Part shown: positions 34,627-45,328 of the stretch, piece by piece
Position numbering within the stretch: position 1 is the stretch's first letter
How the letters are laid out: each line of letters starts with the position of its first letter
From: Camellia lanceoleosa
Lineage: Eukaryota; Streptophyta; Magnoliopsida; Ericales; Theaceae
Reading direction: 5' to 3'
NCBI GenBank assembly: GCA_025200525.1
Contig: CM045763.1
Span: forward strand, 93,353,044-93,417,043
DNA length: 64,000 nucleotides
Made by a program: the position numbers and the translations under genes
Notes under the pieces: generated by a model
The model's input: the letters and a program-made list of their open reading frames with translations, nothing else
What the model was told of the DNA's origin: nothing
Databases searched by the model: none

Positions 34627-37028
34627 TGTAACAACCCTCGTACCGATTACTGAATAACCACTGAATTAAATACTGGTTATTGCTAAACTGGACCGCTAAT
34701 GACTGATAAGTGAACTGGATGAACTACTGAACAGACTGAATGGAACTGAAACTGAAATTGAATAAGTTTATCTATTGAATTGCATATTGTATCTGTTTGC
34801 TTGAATGATTATCTGTTTGAGCTTATGTGTTTAAATTGCTAATTGAAGGCCTTATCGGCGGCCGAATTAGGAACCGTTTGATGTTTTAGACTCAGTAGAA
34901 TATTTCTGATTTTATGGTATATTTATCTGAAAATTGATTAGGAATGATTAAATTAGATTAAAATGAGTTAATTGGGAACTTGGACTTATTTACCGTTTAA
35001 ACCACTTAATGGACCTATTGTTTAGTATTATCATTAGAGCCTTATCACTTAACAAAGCTTTTGATCAGCTCTTCTTCATGTTCTAACCGACCAAACAAGT
35101 GAGAAAGGAGAGAGAGTGAGAAGTAAGAGAGATTTGAGCTCATATTGGTGAATTAGCTTGGAGTGCTTGGAATTAAAGTGTAACTTGGCTAAATTGAGCT
35201 TGCTAGACTTGAAATCAACACTCTAGGTAAGGAATCCATTGTCTTCTTGTCATCTTGGAGCTCCATTTTGCATGATTCTTGCTCAATTGTAGAATTAAAC
35301 CATGTTTGAGTCCATATAGGTTGATTCATGCTAGAATTCATGCATGCATGTTGAATTTGTGGACTTTTGAAGTTGAATTCTTGAGAATGCTACATGCATG
35401 TCTATGTTATATTATAGTCCATGTTTTCACTTCATTTTCCAACTAGTGAGCTCATTAGAGTAAGATTTGAAGTTGATTTTGGTCTAAAACTCATACATGT
35501 CATGTTTGCATGTTGTTTTTGAAAACTAGTTCAAAATTGGGTTTAATTGGAACATCCTTGGGCCTTGATTTCTTAAATTGAGCTTTAAAACTTGTTATCC
35601 TATGTGTTTAAAAGAGTTTTCCAGAAAATGGGCCCAAGAGGATCGATTTTGGTATCCCAAACTTAAGTTTCGAACTCAGAACACAGTTCTGGGTTTTCCA
35701 GATTTTTGAGGTCCGCTCGAGCGGGGGAAGTACCGCTCGAGCGGGGAATTCATGCTCCCAGCATTTCTTCGCATTGTTTTACAGTCCGCTCGAGCGGAGA
35801 GTTTCACGCTCGGAGAAATCGCGATCCATCTTACCTTTGTGCATCGGCCGCTCGGCGGGAAGTTAACCTTCAGCGGGGACCTTTGTTGGCTTGTCCGCTC
35901 GAGCGGGGAAGTTGACGCTCGAGCGGAGGCCCTGTTTTCTGAAAATTCTGAAACTGATTTCTGTGCACATTTTTGCATCCTCATCCCATCCTAGGCATTC
36001 TTAGGCCTAGTTTAAGGCATCTTAATGAGGATTTAGACATAGAACCACACCGAGGAAATTTAGGGATTTAATTATATCCTTCCGACTGTGAACTTAGTGT
36101 GTGTTCTATTTGTTAACTGTTTAGGGTTGGCTCCCGGGGACGCGCTCTAGCTGCTATAGCCCAATCTCTGTGAGTAACAGATTGTGTAAAGATATGTTCA
36201 AATGGTTATATTTTGAATCTTGAATCAATTGTTTATTGAGCGATATTGTTTATTGAATGAATGTATGTCTGCATTTCAATTGTATTGTGGCATCCTTAGC
36301 ACCTTGTTATTAGTATTCTGAGCTCTGTCGGTTTCCTTGTGGAACCATCTTGTTTGATGGCCATCATTATTGTTGGATCTGAAGGCGGTCCTTTTGGACC
36401 TACTGTTTATAGGCTAATGGATGTACCACATATGACTGATTGATTGAAATACTGATTGACTGAAATACTGAAAGATTGAAATACTGTATAATGAATTGAT
36501 TTCATTACTATAAAGGACATTCATTCCTGTAAAGGACATTCATTCATAACCTCTTTACACTGTATGTTATTCACTGGGTTTTAGCTCACTGTTTATATAT
36601 ATATGTAGGTTCTCAGCAACCAGACCGGAGCTAGGAGCGTGGGATTGGTCCCCAGTTTTGTCAAGCTAGCCTATGTGCCTCACTGCGAGGTTCCGAGTTG
36701 CCATGTTATGGCTTGGGGTGTTTTTGTGTCCCCTATCGGTCTCCTTACTGTATTGTACTTTTGTATAGATCATTTCTTTGCTTTATCGAGGATTCAATCC
36801 CGTCTTGTTGTATATGATTGTATAGAATGTCTTGTGTTGAACCGTATGAATGCATAAAATGTTTTTGACATACTGATTTTCACGACTCAATGGACACTAG
36901 TTATTTCTTGTATTGGCTTCATGAGCCACATACTCTGTTTGATATTCTTGTTACAGAGGCCTTTGGTAATCTCGGATTACTGGCCAGTTACGGTGCTAAA
37001 CCCATAGGGCCGGGTTTGGGTCGTGACA
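34627..37028 (+). repeat. LTR 3 of the chromovirus
   Basis: 2402 bp from TGTAACAACCCTCG to GGGTCGTGACA. It keeps the most regular CTG/CAG-rich reading at its start (ACTG repeated at 34640-34760) and intact paired CTCGAG palindromes (35714-35925), while parts of its 3' third carry the CTTG-type changes seen in LTR 2. An internal 25-bp duplication (GTAAAGGACATTCATTC) lies near 36510-36545. Confidence 0.9.
35714..35925. promoter_or_regulatory. Paired CTCGAG palindromes in LTR 3
   Basis: CGCTCGAGCG occurs at 35714-35723 and 35734-35743, at 35787-35796 (partner near 35806 decayed), and at 35896-35905 and 35916-35925. Intact pairs start exactly 20 bp apart. The corresponding places in LTRs 1 and 2 are degraded to CTCGGCG or TTCGGCG. 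Either a repeated dimer-type protein site or a set of hairpins in the LTR transcript. Confidence 0.7.
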
Positions 37029-37033
37029 GTGAA

Positions 37034-37196
37034 GGTGTTGGAGAAGAAGGGTGTGGAAGTGAGGGCTAAGTTTGGGGAGGGAGATCATCACGCAGTGGAG
37101 TTGATGGACCCCACAATGGCCAGTGCAATCTTTGTGATTCTAAGAGATTTCATTTTCAAAACTTGCTCTGTCTCAGTGACTGTGAGTAGATTGTGA
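37034..37196 (+). pseudogene. Captured carboxylesterase fragment, second part
   Basis: This continues the frame cut at 20596: VLEKKGVEVRAKFGEGDHH, then AVELMDPTMASAIFVILRDF and IFKTCS, to a stop at 37194-37196. GEGDHHAVE corresponds to the catalytic His region of plant carboxylesterases. With the first part it gives roughly 100 codons without a frameshift, so capture and the chromovirus insertion seem fairly recent. The TSD GTGAA is counted in both parts. Confidence 0.7.
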
Positions 37197-37331
37197 TTTC
37201 ATCTTCAATAATGGAAATGCTAATGAACGTGAAAAATAGGATGATTGTGATAGGCAGTTGTCGTTTTTTTTTTTTTTTTTTGATTATTTTTTAGAACAAT
37301 TAGTGGAGGTGCACGTTTCGCGTGGTAATTT

Positions 37332-37378
<47 letters not shown>

Positions 37379-37917
37379 GATTTTTATGCTGTGTAATAGT
37401 TTTACTTTTTGAATCATTTTATTATTTATTTTGTTAATGTTTAATATTTATGTTTAGTTTAAAAGGTCCATCAACAAGTTTTTATTGAAAATAAAAAATA
37501 AAAAAATTCAAAAAATAAATAAAATCAATTTCCTATAAAAAAAATTCAATGTTACCATAGATCATAGGCGTCATGTTACGTTTATGTAGGTTTCACATTA
37601 CATTACGTTTATGTAGATATGTCACGTTACGTTTATATAGGTGTCACGTTACGTTTATGTAGGTGTTACGTTACGTTACGTTTATGTAGATGTCACGTTA
37701 CGTATAGGTGTCACGTTACGTTTATGTAGGTGTCACGTTACGTTACGTTTATATCAATTTCCCTATATATGGTTTTATTATTATTTATGATATTAACAAC
37801 TAATATTGAGGGTAAATATATCAAGAAACTTCCCACAGAACTTATGGGAACATAAGTTTTTTTGTGGGACCAAATGTAGCACAAGTCTCCCTAGTAGGAC
37901 TTCTAAATAATTTTCCC

Positions 37918-38172
37918 TTAAATTCATTTGAATTAGAGTTTTTTTAATTTTTTTAACTGTTATGAGAGAAAAAGAGAAATAATTATAATTTAGATGTGGT
38001 ATTTTTATCTTGTTGATTTTTTAACTTATTTTATCTTTTTATAACTAAATTATCTCATAACTTAAAAAAAAAAAAAAAAAAATCTCATGCTAAACGAGGA
38101 ATATCAATTACCAAACATGACTAGAAAGCTCTTGATTTGACTCATTTCAATTTTATTGGTTGTCCTGGAATC
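37918..38172. other. AT-rich spacer with a segment duplicated at 40.6 kb
   Basis: No gene. Its last 72 bp (about 38101-38172, CAATTACCAAACATGACTAG to TTGGTTGTCCTGGAAT) recur at about 40648-40714. The match ends exactly where the CACTA-like insertion starts. Confidence 0.5.
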
Positions 38173-40437
38173 ACTAAAAGAAAAGTGGGTATAAAACACG
38201 GAACTTTTTGCGACGGCGTGTATACTGTCGCAAAAAGTAGTCTTTTGTGACGGCACATAAAGCCGTCTCAAATAATGTTTCCTGCGACGGTAGTTTCCCT
38301 ATCGCTAATAAGCATAGAACAAAAAGTCACTTAGCTACGGAAGTATTAGTCGCAAAAAATATTTTTTTGAGACGGGTGAAATTTACCGTCGCAAATAGTG
38401 GACATTTGTGACGGGAATTCTCTGTCGCAAAAAAAAAACCCTTAATAAAACGGCGTCATTTTATAAATGGATATGATCATTTGTAACAGTTTTGCCATGC
38501 CGTCGCAAATAGTTTGAAATTTCATCTCCCTTCTTCAGCTGAAATGGCGCTCAATCAAATTTCCTAAAATCCCCAAAATCCCTAACACCTTTGTCCCTCA
38601 AAACCCCTAAAATCCCTAACACCACTCTCCCTTAAAACCCCAAAAATCCCAAAATCCCCAAAATTTCTAAATTGAGTTCATGTATCACAATCACAGAGAC
38701 GAGTTCGACGACGATCTCTCTCTGTCTCTCGACGAGCGATGACAGTGATGGCTAACGGTGTTCAAGTTCACCGACGATCACAGCGACGACGGCGAGTGTT
38801 CACCGACGATATCTCTCTCGACGAGCGACGACGGTTAGTGGTGGTGCGGCGACGGCGTATTACGATCTCTCTCTTTGAGCTCAGTCAGTACGTATGCTCT
38901 CTCTCTCTCTCTCTTTCGGAAGCCCACAATAATTTATTTTGGTCACTCATCTTGTGTAGAGATTAGGTGCGTTTCTCTCATTGCTATGATTCAAAACTGT
39001 AATATCTGATTTTGATGTCTTTAGGTGCTTAGTACCAAAGTCCCTTCTGAACTGGAGATGACTGATTGTTGGAGGGTATTCTATCAAGGTGCTGCATTTC
39101 CTACTCTGGCTAGGGCTTTGTCATATGGTAAGTTGCTTGTCATATTGAAAACAACTAACCCCTATAAATAATAAATAAATAATTAAAATGAAAGAAATAA
39201 GAAAAGTAATTCGGCTATCCCATAATTTAGTAATGTGATGTTTTTATTTTGTATGATTGGGAAGCATAAAATCAACCACCAACAAAAAAAAAAAAAAAAA
39301 CATGTGAAAGAAGTTTGATATGGAAGATTCAATTCAAAAAGTGAAGAACAAGTTTTTCAGTTCTTGCATAGTTGTATTTAGCAAGGGCAATCCTTATTTG
39401 AATAGGGTTTTTGGATTTTGCAGATGTTCTTGGATTATTGTTTGTTTATTATGTCATGTATGTAGAGAGTCAGGAATCGAACTTGAGAGATGGATATTGC
39501 AAATAAAGAGTTGAAAGTGTTAGAGATTATTGTGGCTAAAAAGTAAGGTAAGCATGGATCAGAGAGCATGGAAGTGTAGGCACAATGTGTGATGTGATGC
39601 ATTGATGATCCAATCGGGGAGAGGAGCCCTCCTTTTATTAGAAAAGGGTCTGAGATAACATGAAAATGTAGTACAACTTGTGTTGATATAAATCTCGTGT
39701 CACGGTTAGGTTAGGACTCGTTTCAGAGTTATATGATAAGGATTTTATTGCCTTGACTTTGTCGGGATCTTTGTCCCATTGACCCGACCAAGTCAAGCTG
39801 AAGCGATGCCCCCCCATTGAGGGAAAGACATTTGCTGACACCTTGATGAACCTAAAACCAGGAGGGAGGTTTGAGTTGTTCTTTCCTACCATTTTTTTGT
39901 TTGAATTAATACCAAACAAATCAAAAGCAAGAAAGGGTAACAATATGGGTTCTAACCCTAGCCAAAAAGTAAAAATAAAAATATGGGTTAGGTCTAGAAA
40001 ATAAAAGGACAATATGGGTTCCAATAATTGGGTAGTTCTCCAATCCTTGATTAGCTAAGGGGAGAGGAGAGAGGAGAGAGAGGAGAGAGAGGCTTAGAGG
40101 AGAGAAAAAAGAAATGGAGAGTGTTTGAAATGTTTGAAAGGAGAGGGCTAGGCATTTTATTTGAGAGGGTTTTTTGTCATATAGTTGGATTACATCACAT
40201 GGATTTTGGCTTTTTCTTGACTTTGCATAGCTCATTTACAATTGCTCATGATACTTTTTTGTGGTTGTAGATTATGCATCAGATGTTCCATTTGGGTTTA
40301 TATGAATTTATTAGCACTATGAGTAAACATAGTAGTTTTAAGAAAAAGCATTCCTTCAGGGCCGTTTATGATTTCATATAATTACCAAAATTAATGGGGT
40401 ATATGTTAATTATTTTTGGGGTCTAATTTGGTTGAAA
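38173..40437 (+). mobile_element. CACTA-like insertion with captured exon
   Basis: The left end CACTAAAAGAAAAGTGGG is the classical start of plant CACTA elements, and subterminal TTTGCGACGG/TTGTGACGGC repeats in both orientations (38207-38500) are typical of them. The right boundary is inferred from the split duplication: sequence resembling the flank resumes at about 40438 (GAAT). No clear terminal TAGTG is visible at the right, so that end may be truncated or the element is composite. Inside are a 5'UTR-like AC/TC-rich stretch (38535-38900), an exon-like segment (39025-39127) and a GA-rich block (40060-40110). No transposase was recognised. Confidence 0.5.
39025..39127 (+). pseudogene. Exon-like segment with splice sites, unknown gene
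   Basis: Bounded by TTTGATGTCTTTAG| and |GTAAGTTG, the 103-nt segment is open and reads STKVPSELEMTDCWRVFYQG, then AAFPTLARALSY. Good splice sites and a peptide-like composition suggest a captured host exon. I do not recognise the family. No other exon was found with confidence. Confidence 0.4.
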
Positions 40438-40905
40438 GAAAGAATATAGTTTTGACATAACTTTGACATAACTTTTTTTCCTTTTCAAATTCCATAACCA
40501 TGTACTTAAACCTTGAGTTTTTTTTTTTTGGAATATTCTAAAAAAATAAATAAATTAGAGAATAGAATATTCTAAATAAATAAATTAATTAAAAAATTTG
40601 ACCAACTTTTCAAATTATTTGAAGAATTAACCCACTTTTAAAATTATCAATTACCAAACATGACTAGAAAGCTCTTGATTGACTCATTTCAATTTTATTG
40701 GTTGTCCTAGAATGAGTTAATTTTGACAGAACTTTTTTTTTTCTTTTCAAATTTCATAACCATGTACTAAAACCCTGACTTTTTTTTGGAATATTCTAAA
40801 AAAATAAATAAATTAGAGAATGAAATATTCTAAATAAATAAATAAATTAGAGAATTGACCCACTTTTCAAACTATTTGAAAAATTAGTCCACTTTTAAAA
40901 TTATA
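40438..40905. repeat. Tandem duplication of about 270 bp
   Basis: 40444-40647 and 40715-40905 are similar (CCATAACCATGTACT, GGAATATTCTAAAAAAATAA, AATTGACCCACTTTTCAAA...), separated by the 67-bp segment also present at 38101-38172. The order A-(insertion)-B-A'-B' shows a tandem duplication whose first unit was later split by the CACTA-like insertion. The second B unit forms the start of the long palindrome. Confidence 0.6.
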
Positions 40906-42050
40906 TTTTGAACATGTAATTTCAACTTAAAATTCTATGTTCAAAATGCGTTTTCAAGTCGACATGGATAACGACACGCTAATGTGATAAGTTAAAATTG
41001 TAGATTGAAAATGAGATTTTAAGTTGACATGACTTTTGTTGTGATGATGTAGCAAGTTGAAATTACATTTTTAACATGCGATTTTAACATAAACTCGCAT
41101 TTTGAAAATGCGATTTTAAATTGTGCAATTACAAAACCCATCCTAAAAATGACATTTGAAATTGAAACTTAGCAAATCCTTGGCAGATTGAAATTCCTTT
41201 CACTTCAATATTTCTCAACATACATAGCCAAAATATTCATATTATTAATACATATAAATTTTTATTCATGTCAAATCATCACTTTTGTTTTGTTTTTGTT
41301 TTTTTGCCTTCCTATATATTAAAGTAAATTTTAAGGACTCCTCAATGTAATATAGTAAATGTTATAATTTTAATATAATTACATTGAATTTCCTTATTTT
41401 AATTTATATAATACTTAATTTTCATCAATAATTTTTTTATTTATATGGATGAAAAATTAATATTGTCATCATTTTTAAACAAAATTTTATATTTTATGTT
41501 AATAAATTAAGTATGCAAATTAAAATAAGGGAATTCAATGTAATTATGTTAAAATTATACTGTAGTGTTTATTATATTACGTTAAGGGAGTCCTTATATT
41601 TTCTCAAAATTCACTTAATATATAGGAAGGGGAAAAAAAAAGACATATAAGGAATGATGATTTGACATGAATAAAAATTTATATGTATTAAAATAATATG
41701 AACAGTTTGGCTATATATGTTAAAAAATGTTGAAGTGAAAGGAATTTCAATCTGCCAAGGATTTGTTGAATTTCAATTTCAAATATCATTTTCAGAATAG
41801 GTTTTGTAATTTTGCAACTTAAAATCTCATTTTCAAAATACGAGTTTATGTTGAAATCGCATGTTGAAAATGTAACTTCAACTTATCGCGTCATCGCAAT
41901 AGAAGTCATGTCAACTTAAAATCGCATTTTCAAAATGCGATTTCAAGTTGAAATTGCATATTCAAAATGCGATTTTAAAAGTGGGTTAGTTTCCCAAATA
42001 GTTTGAACAGTGGGTCAATTCTCTAATTTGTTTTTTTTTTTTTAGAATAT
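40790..42050. mobile_element. 1.26-kb near-perfect palindrome (foldback/MITE)
   Basis: GGAATATTCTAAA at 40790 matches TTTAGAATATTCC at about 42050, and the arms (about 600 bp each) pair throughout: for example GAAATTCCTTTCACTTCAA (about 41190) against TTGAAGTGAAAGGAATTTC (about 41730), and CCTATATATTAAAGTAAATT against the complement near 41610. The centre is near 41455. Motifs of the type AAAATCGCATTTTCAAAATG recur inside each arm. No coding sequence. Mononucleotide C and A runs follow at 42054-42113. Confidence 0.75.
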
Positions 42051-42067
42051 TCCCCCTCCCCCCCCCC

Positions 42068-42117
<50 letters not shown>

Positions 42118-42259
42118 CCCTTGTTTGACCAAATTAACCATTTTTTTTTTAAAAATCTATGCCATATTGAACATATTATTTGTCAAGATTTCTTTCAAAT
42201 TAGCCAAAGCTTTAAGTTTTACACCTTTTAATGACCTTGGAATTTTTTTTTATACTAAA

Positions 42260-43360
42260 TGTTAGGTTTTTATTCTTGGCAATCCCGTTTGACAAAACTT
42301 TTTTTAGTTGTAATTATATTCGATCTTTTATTTCAATGAGGCTATGAGTTTTAGATGTGAATCCATTCCGAATTGTGCCTTTACAGAGGAGTTTGTGATC
42401 TTAATCCTATCATATTTGCCACTTCGCTAACTATGTCGAGGATCGAGCTGTCCGATTAGCTTGCGGGGGTTCAGGGGGCAGCGCTCCAGTAGGGTCGAGA
42501 GGCAGCACCCCTGAAGCAAAAAGCTAAATTGCAGTCGAAGTTATTTTTTCGCTCGAGCGGCCATTCCTGCGCTCGAGCGGAGATCGCGACCTTTCAGAAG
42601 TTTCACTCGCCTACAAAAGTACTAGGAGTTGTATTTTTCAGCTTGAGTGGCCATTCCTGCACTCAAGCATAGATCTGCTAAAGCGGCCATTCTTGCACTC
42701 GAGCGGAGATCGCGGATCTATTTTTCTATAAATATGTGTTTCAGTCCGATTTTAAGGTACGACTTCCAGATCTTCTTATTGGGTATTAGGGTTTTCTTCT
42801 GGAGTTTCTTTGCTTGTTTCCTTTGATATTTGTGAGAGTTTCAATCATGAATTGAGTGGATCATATCAAAGGATTTGTTTGTTTTATTTATTCAATACAA
42901 AAGAGAGAGTTGTTCTTCAGTAGATTCCGGAAAATTTGAGCCTGAAGCTTTGGTGGATTCTGGAGTGACTCATCGTCGTGGATTCGACATCAGCATTGTG
43001 GATTCAAAGTTGTACAAGACAATTCTGAGTTGAAGACGGGCTGGAAGAGGTACATAGGGGTCGGTTCGATTCGGCCGTGGATTCACTAAGTAATTGAGAG
43101 TACACTTGTATAACTCCTTTATGTCTTCTTAGTGGATTATTTTGTGGCTTTTGCCTGTAGTTTTTTATCACAATTGAAAGCGCTCCAATTGTGATTTTTT
43201 CACGTAAAATCGTTGTGTCAATTTGTCTTGATTGTTTGATTGGGATTGTTATTTATTGTTTAAAATTGATACATAATCACAATCAATATCTAGGGGATTT
43301 TTAAGATTTTTCACTAAATATGCAAATTGACTTAAAAAATTATTATTATCGCATGCAAAG
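42260..43360 (+). mobile_element. LTR-like copy, forward orientation
   Basis: Starts TGTTAGGTTTTTATTC and shares about 1 kb with the complement of 46810-47904. It contains a TATA-like CTATAAATATGTG at 42727, paired CTCGAG motifs upstream of it, and text typical of plant LTR leaders (GAGAGAGTTGTTCTTC..GTGGATTC). No PBS, gag or pol follows, so it is a solo LTR or fragment. The last 150 bp recur at 44452-44600. Possibly Copia type; not certain. Confidence 0.55.
42550..42668. promoter_or_regulatory. CTCGAG hairpin pairs upstream of an LTR TATA box
   Basis: CGCTCGAGCG at 42550-42559 and 42570-42579 are 20 bp apart. A second, altered pair GCTTGAGTG (42641-42649) and CACTCAAGC (42660-42668) is no longer palindromic in each arm, but the arms remain perfectly complementary to each other over 9 bp. 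A third, decayed pair lies at about 42677-42705. The block is 60-180 bp before TATAAATATG. Confidence 0.65.
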
Positions 43361-44451
43361 TATTCTAGAATAATCTTCTGTGTAACATAAATAAATTGAA
43401 ATAAATTAAACAAATAAAATAAATTACGTTCCGAATTTATTTTACTGAATTGAATAAATATTTAAAAATCAAGTCGAGTGTGTAATATTCTATCCTTAAG
43501 ATAGATTCACCCCGTTACGGTACTTACGGATAAAAGGCGTCTATCTCTCAGGATACAATGATCTTTACAAATTGTAGTAGCACTTCAAACAATTTGTACG
43601 GCGAATAAAAACCTGTGTTCTTACTCTTTGAATTTTTCCTAAAATAATATGAAGATTATATTATGCAAGAGAGCAAAACTAGAAGGAAAATGAAGAATTT
43701 CGGATCTCCCAAATGCTGGAAATGAATATGAATTTATAGGCAACAAGGTGACCTTTCAAACTGCCCGAATAGGTAGAAATTTGAAGTGAACATGTGTTGG
43801 ATTCAAATCGAGATAATGAATCGCCCGTAAATTGTCAAACTATCTAGGCATTTGAATTTGAATCGTCTGAATTGTATGTATCACAGATTTAAGACATGTT
43901 TGGACCGTTGACTGTGGAATTGATCTGAAAGAGGCACAATTTTTGAACACAAAATTTGAATTCAAATTTAATTTGAAATACAAATAATTTCTTGTAAGAA
44001 TTTTTGAAAAATTCAAATAAATTTTGTCTAAAAATTAATGTTAGAACCGCACCCACACCGCACTGGATAGATGGTGGTGGCGGTGCGCGTGGTGGTTTGG
44101 GCTAAGGTTCACTTTGTCCATAACTCCTCCCTTCTACAAACTTGGGATGCTCCTTGGGGCCCAACCCAAGTTAGTACACAAAGAGTTTATATACTCACAA
44201 AAGTTCTCTTAAAATTTCAATGCGGGACAACCCATTTCAAAAAAACCTATATTTACTTCTTTAATTGTCCATTCTACGAACTCGAAAACGACGTCAACTT
44301 CCTATTTACTTATAAATAGTTTTGACGAACTGTCTTCACCGTATAACTTGCTATGCGGCAAAGAACACGTTACCTCTTCGGATCCACCTCAAAAGACGTG
44401 TGGATCCCACACAATTTTAGACTCAAAGTTGGCCCAAAAGAAGCCTATAAT
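43361..44451. other. Possible second inserted LTR; no gene seen
   Basis: The segment lies between two copies of a repeat of about 150 bp (43208-43360 and 44452-44600), as if inserted or flanked by a duplication. It contains text typical of Copia LTRs (GAACCGCACCCACACCG, AAATTTCAATGCGGGACAA) but no boundary could be proven. The ORF at 44071-44319 is not credible. Confidence 0.35.
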
Positions 44452-44600
44452 TATTGTGTCGATTTGTCTTGATTGTTTGATTGATATTGTTATTTACTAC
44501 TTAAAATTGATAGAAAATCACAAATCAATATCTAGAGAATTTTTAAGATCATTCACTAATATGAAAATTGACTTAGAAAATTATTATTATTGTATGCTAA

Positions 44601-45328
44601 GTAAACTTAAAACCCTTACTGTCTCATCAGCTTTTGCTATCAAAATTTAAGTTGCAATATCTTAGGGCATTGAATGCTTTGGATGTAGAATTACATTTGC
44701 AACAGAATTAGTTCACCAGTTTTTGAAAAACTGTTGTGTAACAGTGTTTGTAGATTAATATTATCAAAATTATGTTGATGAGGGTGTTTGGAATTTTGTT
44801 ATAATTAATTTTTTTTTGAAAGTACATTTAGTCTCTTATCTCACATATATTAAGTAATTATCAAGTCTAAGTCTAACATTTTGTTTGTTCAAGCGTAAAA
44901 TATTTTCTGTATTTTTTGACATTTTGTATAACAAAAAATATAAGTCAATAAAAAATAACTTCTGTGATTGGTAGAAAACAAACATATTGACTAGGAAATG
45001 TTTTGCATTTTTTAAAGGTAGACAACACTTTTTTAGATTAAAATCTTATTAATACCTCCATACTATCACTACGGCCACTGCAGCAGCCCAACCCATCACA
45101 CTACCACCGCCGGCTCTAGTGCCTCCAACATTGCACTGTCACTAATACATCAGTTAGTACATTAATTTAAAAGACAATTAATTATAGGAAAACGTTTTAT
45201 CAAAAAGAAAAATTGTACAAAATATTTTTCGTTAGAATATATTTTCTGCCAAAATAAACAAGCCTCGAAGAGAAGTGAAAAATAAAACTTTTAACCATTG
45301 TTCCAGTATGAGAGTAATAATACTCTAA
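44601..45328. other. AT-rich spacer; no gene seen
   Basis: Only simple AT-rich DNA with a small CCACCGC-type cluster near 45070-45130. No ORF, RNA gene or repeat boundary can be supported. Confidence 0.4.

Larger units (their letters stand above)
20597..37028 (+). mobile_element. Ty3/Gypsy chromovirus, LTR-int-LTR-int-LTR tandem
   Basis: Three LTRs (20597-22939, 27606-29965, 34627-37028) alternate with two internal regions of about 4.7 kb. Only the outer ends carry a target duplication, GTGAA (20592-20596 and 37029-37033); the joints at the middle LTR have PPT and PBS on either side but no TSD. Each internal region has PBS TGGTATCAGAGC, gag with zinc knuckle, protease, RT, RNase H, integrase and a chromodomain-like end, in chromovirus order. 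LTR length (2.3-2.4 kb) and the C-terminal pattern suggest the Tekay/Del group. All ORFs are broken by frameshifts. The structure fits unequal recombination between LTRs after one insertion. Confidence 0.88.
20131..37917 (-). mobile_element. TIR transposon copy B, split by a nested chromovirus
   Basis: The left end (20131, GGGAGACTTATTTATAAGTCC) equals the complement of copy A's right end; the right end (to 37917) equals the complement of copy A's left end, so B lies in inverse orientation. Subterminal CGTAACG arrays are at 20233-20430 and 37566-37750. Without the 16.4-kb chromovirus (20597-37028 plus one TSD copy) the element is about 1.35 kb, close to copy A (1.46 kb). Its centre carries a carboxylesterase gene fragment instead of copy A's exon. 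No transposase is present. Confidence 0.7.

Noticed and set aside
37340..37372. (AT)n runs here and at 14880, 17485 and 46215
   Set aside because: Ordinary microsatellites with no associated structure.
42054..42113. Poly(C) and poly(A) run after the palindrome
   Set aside because: Probably a low-complexity or assembly-difficult stretch; no biological meaning can be supported.
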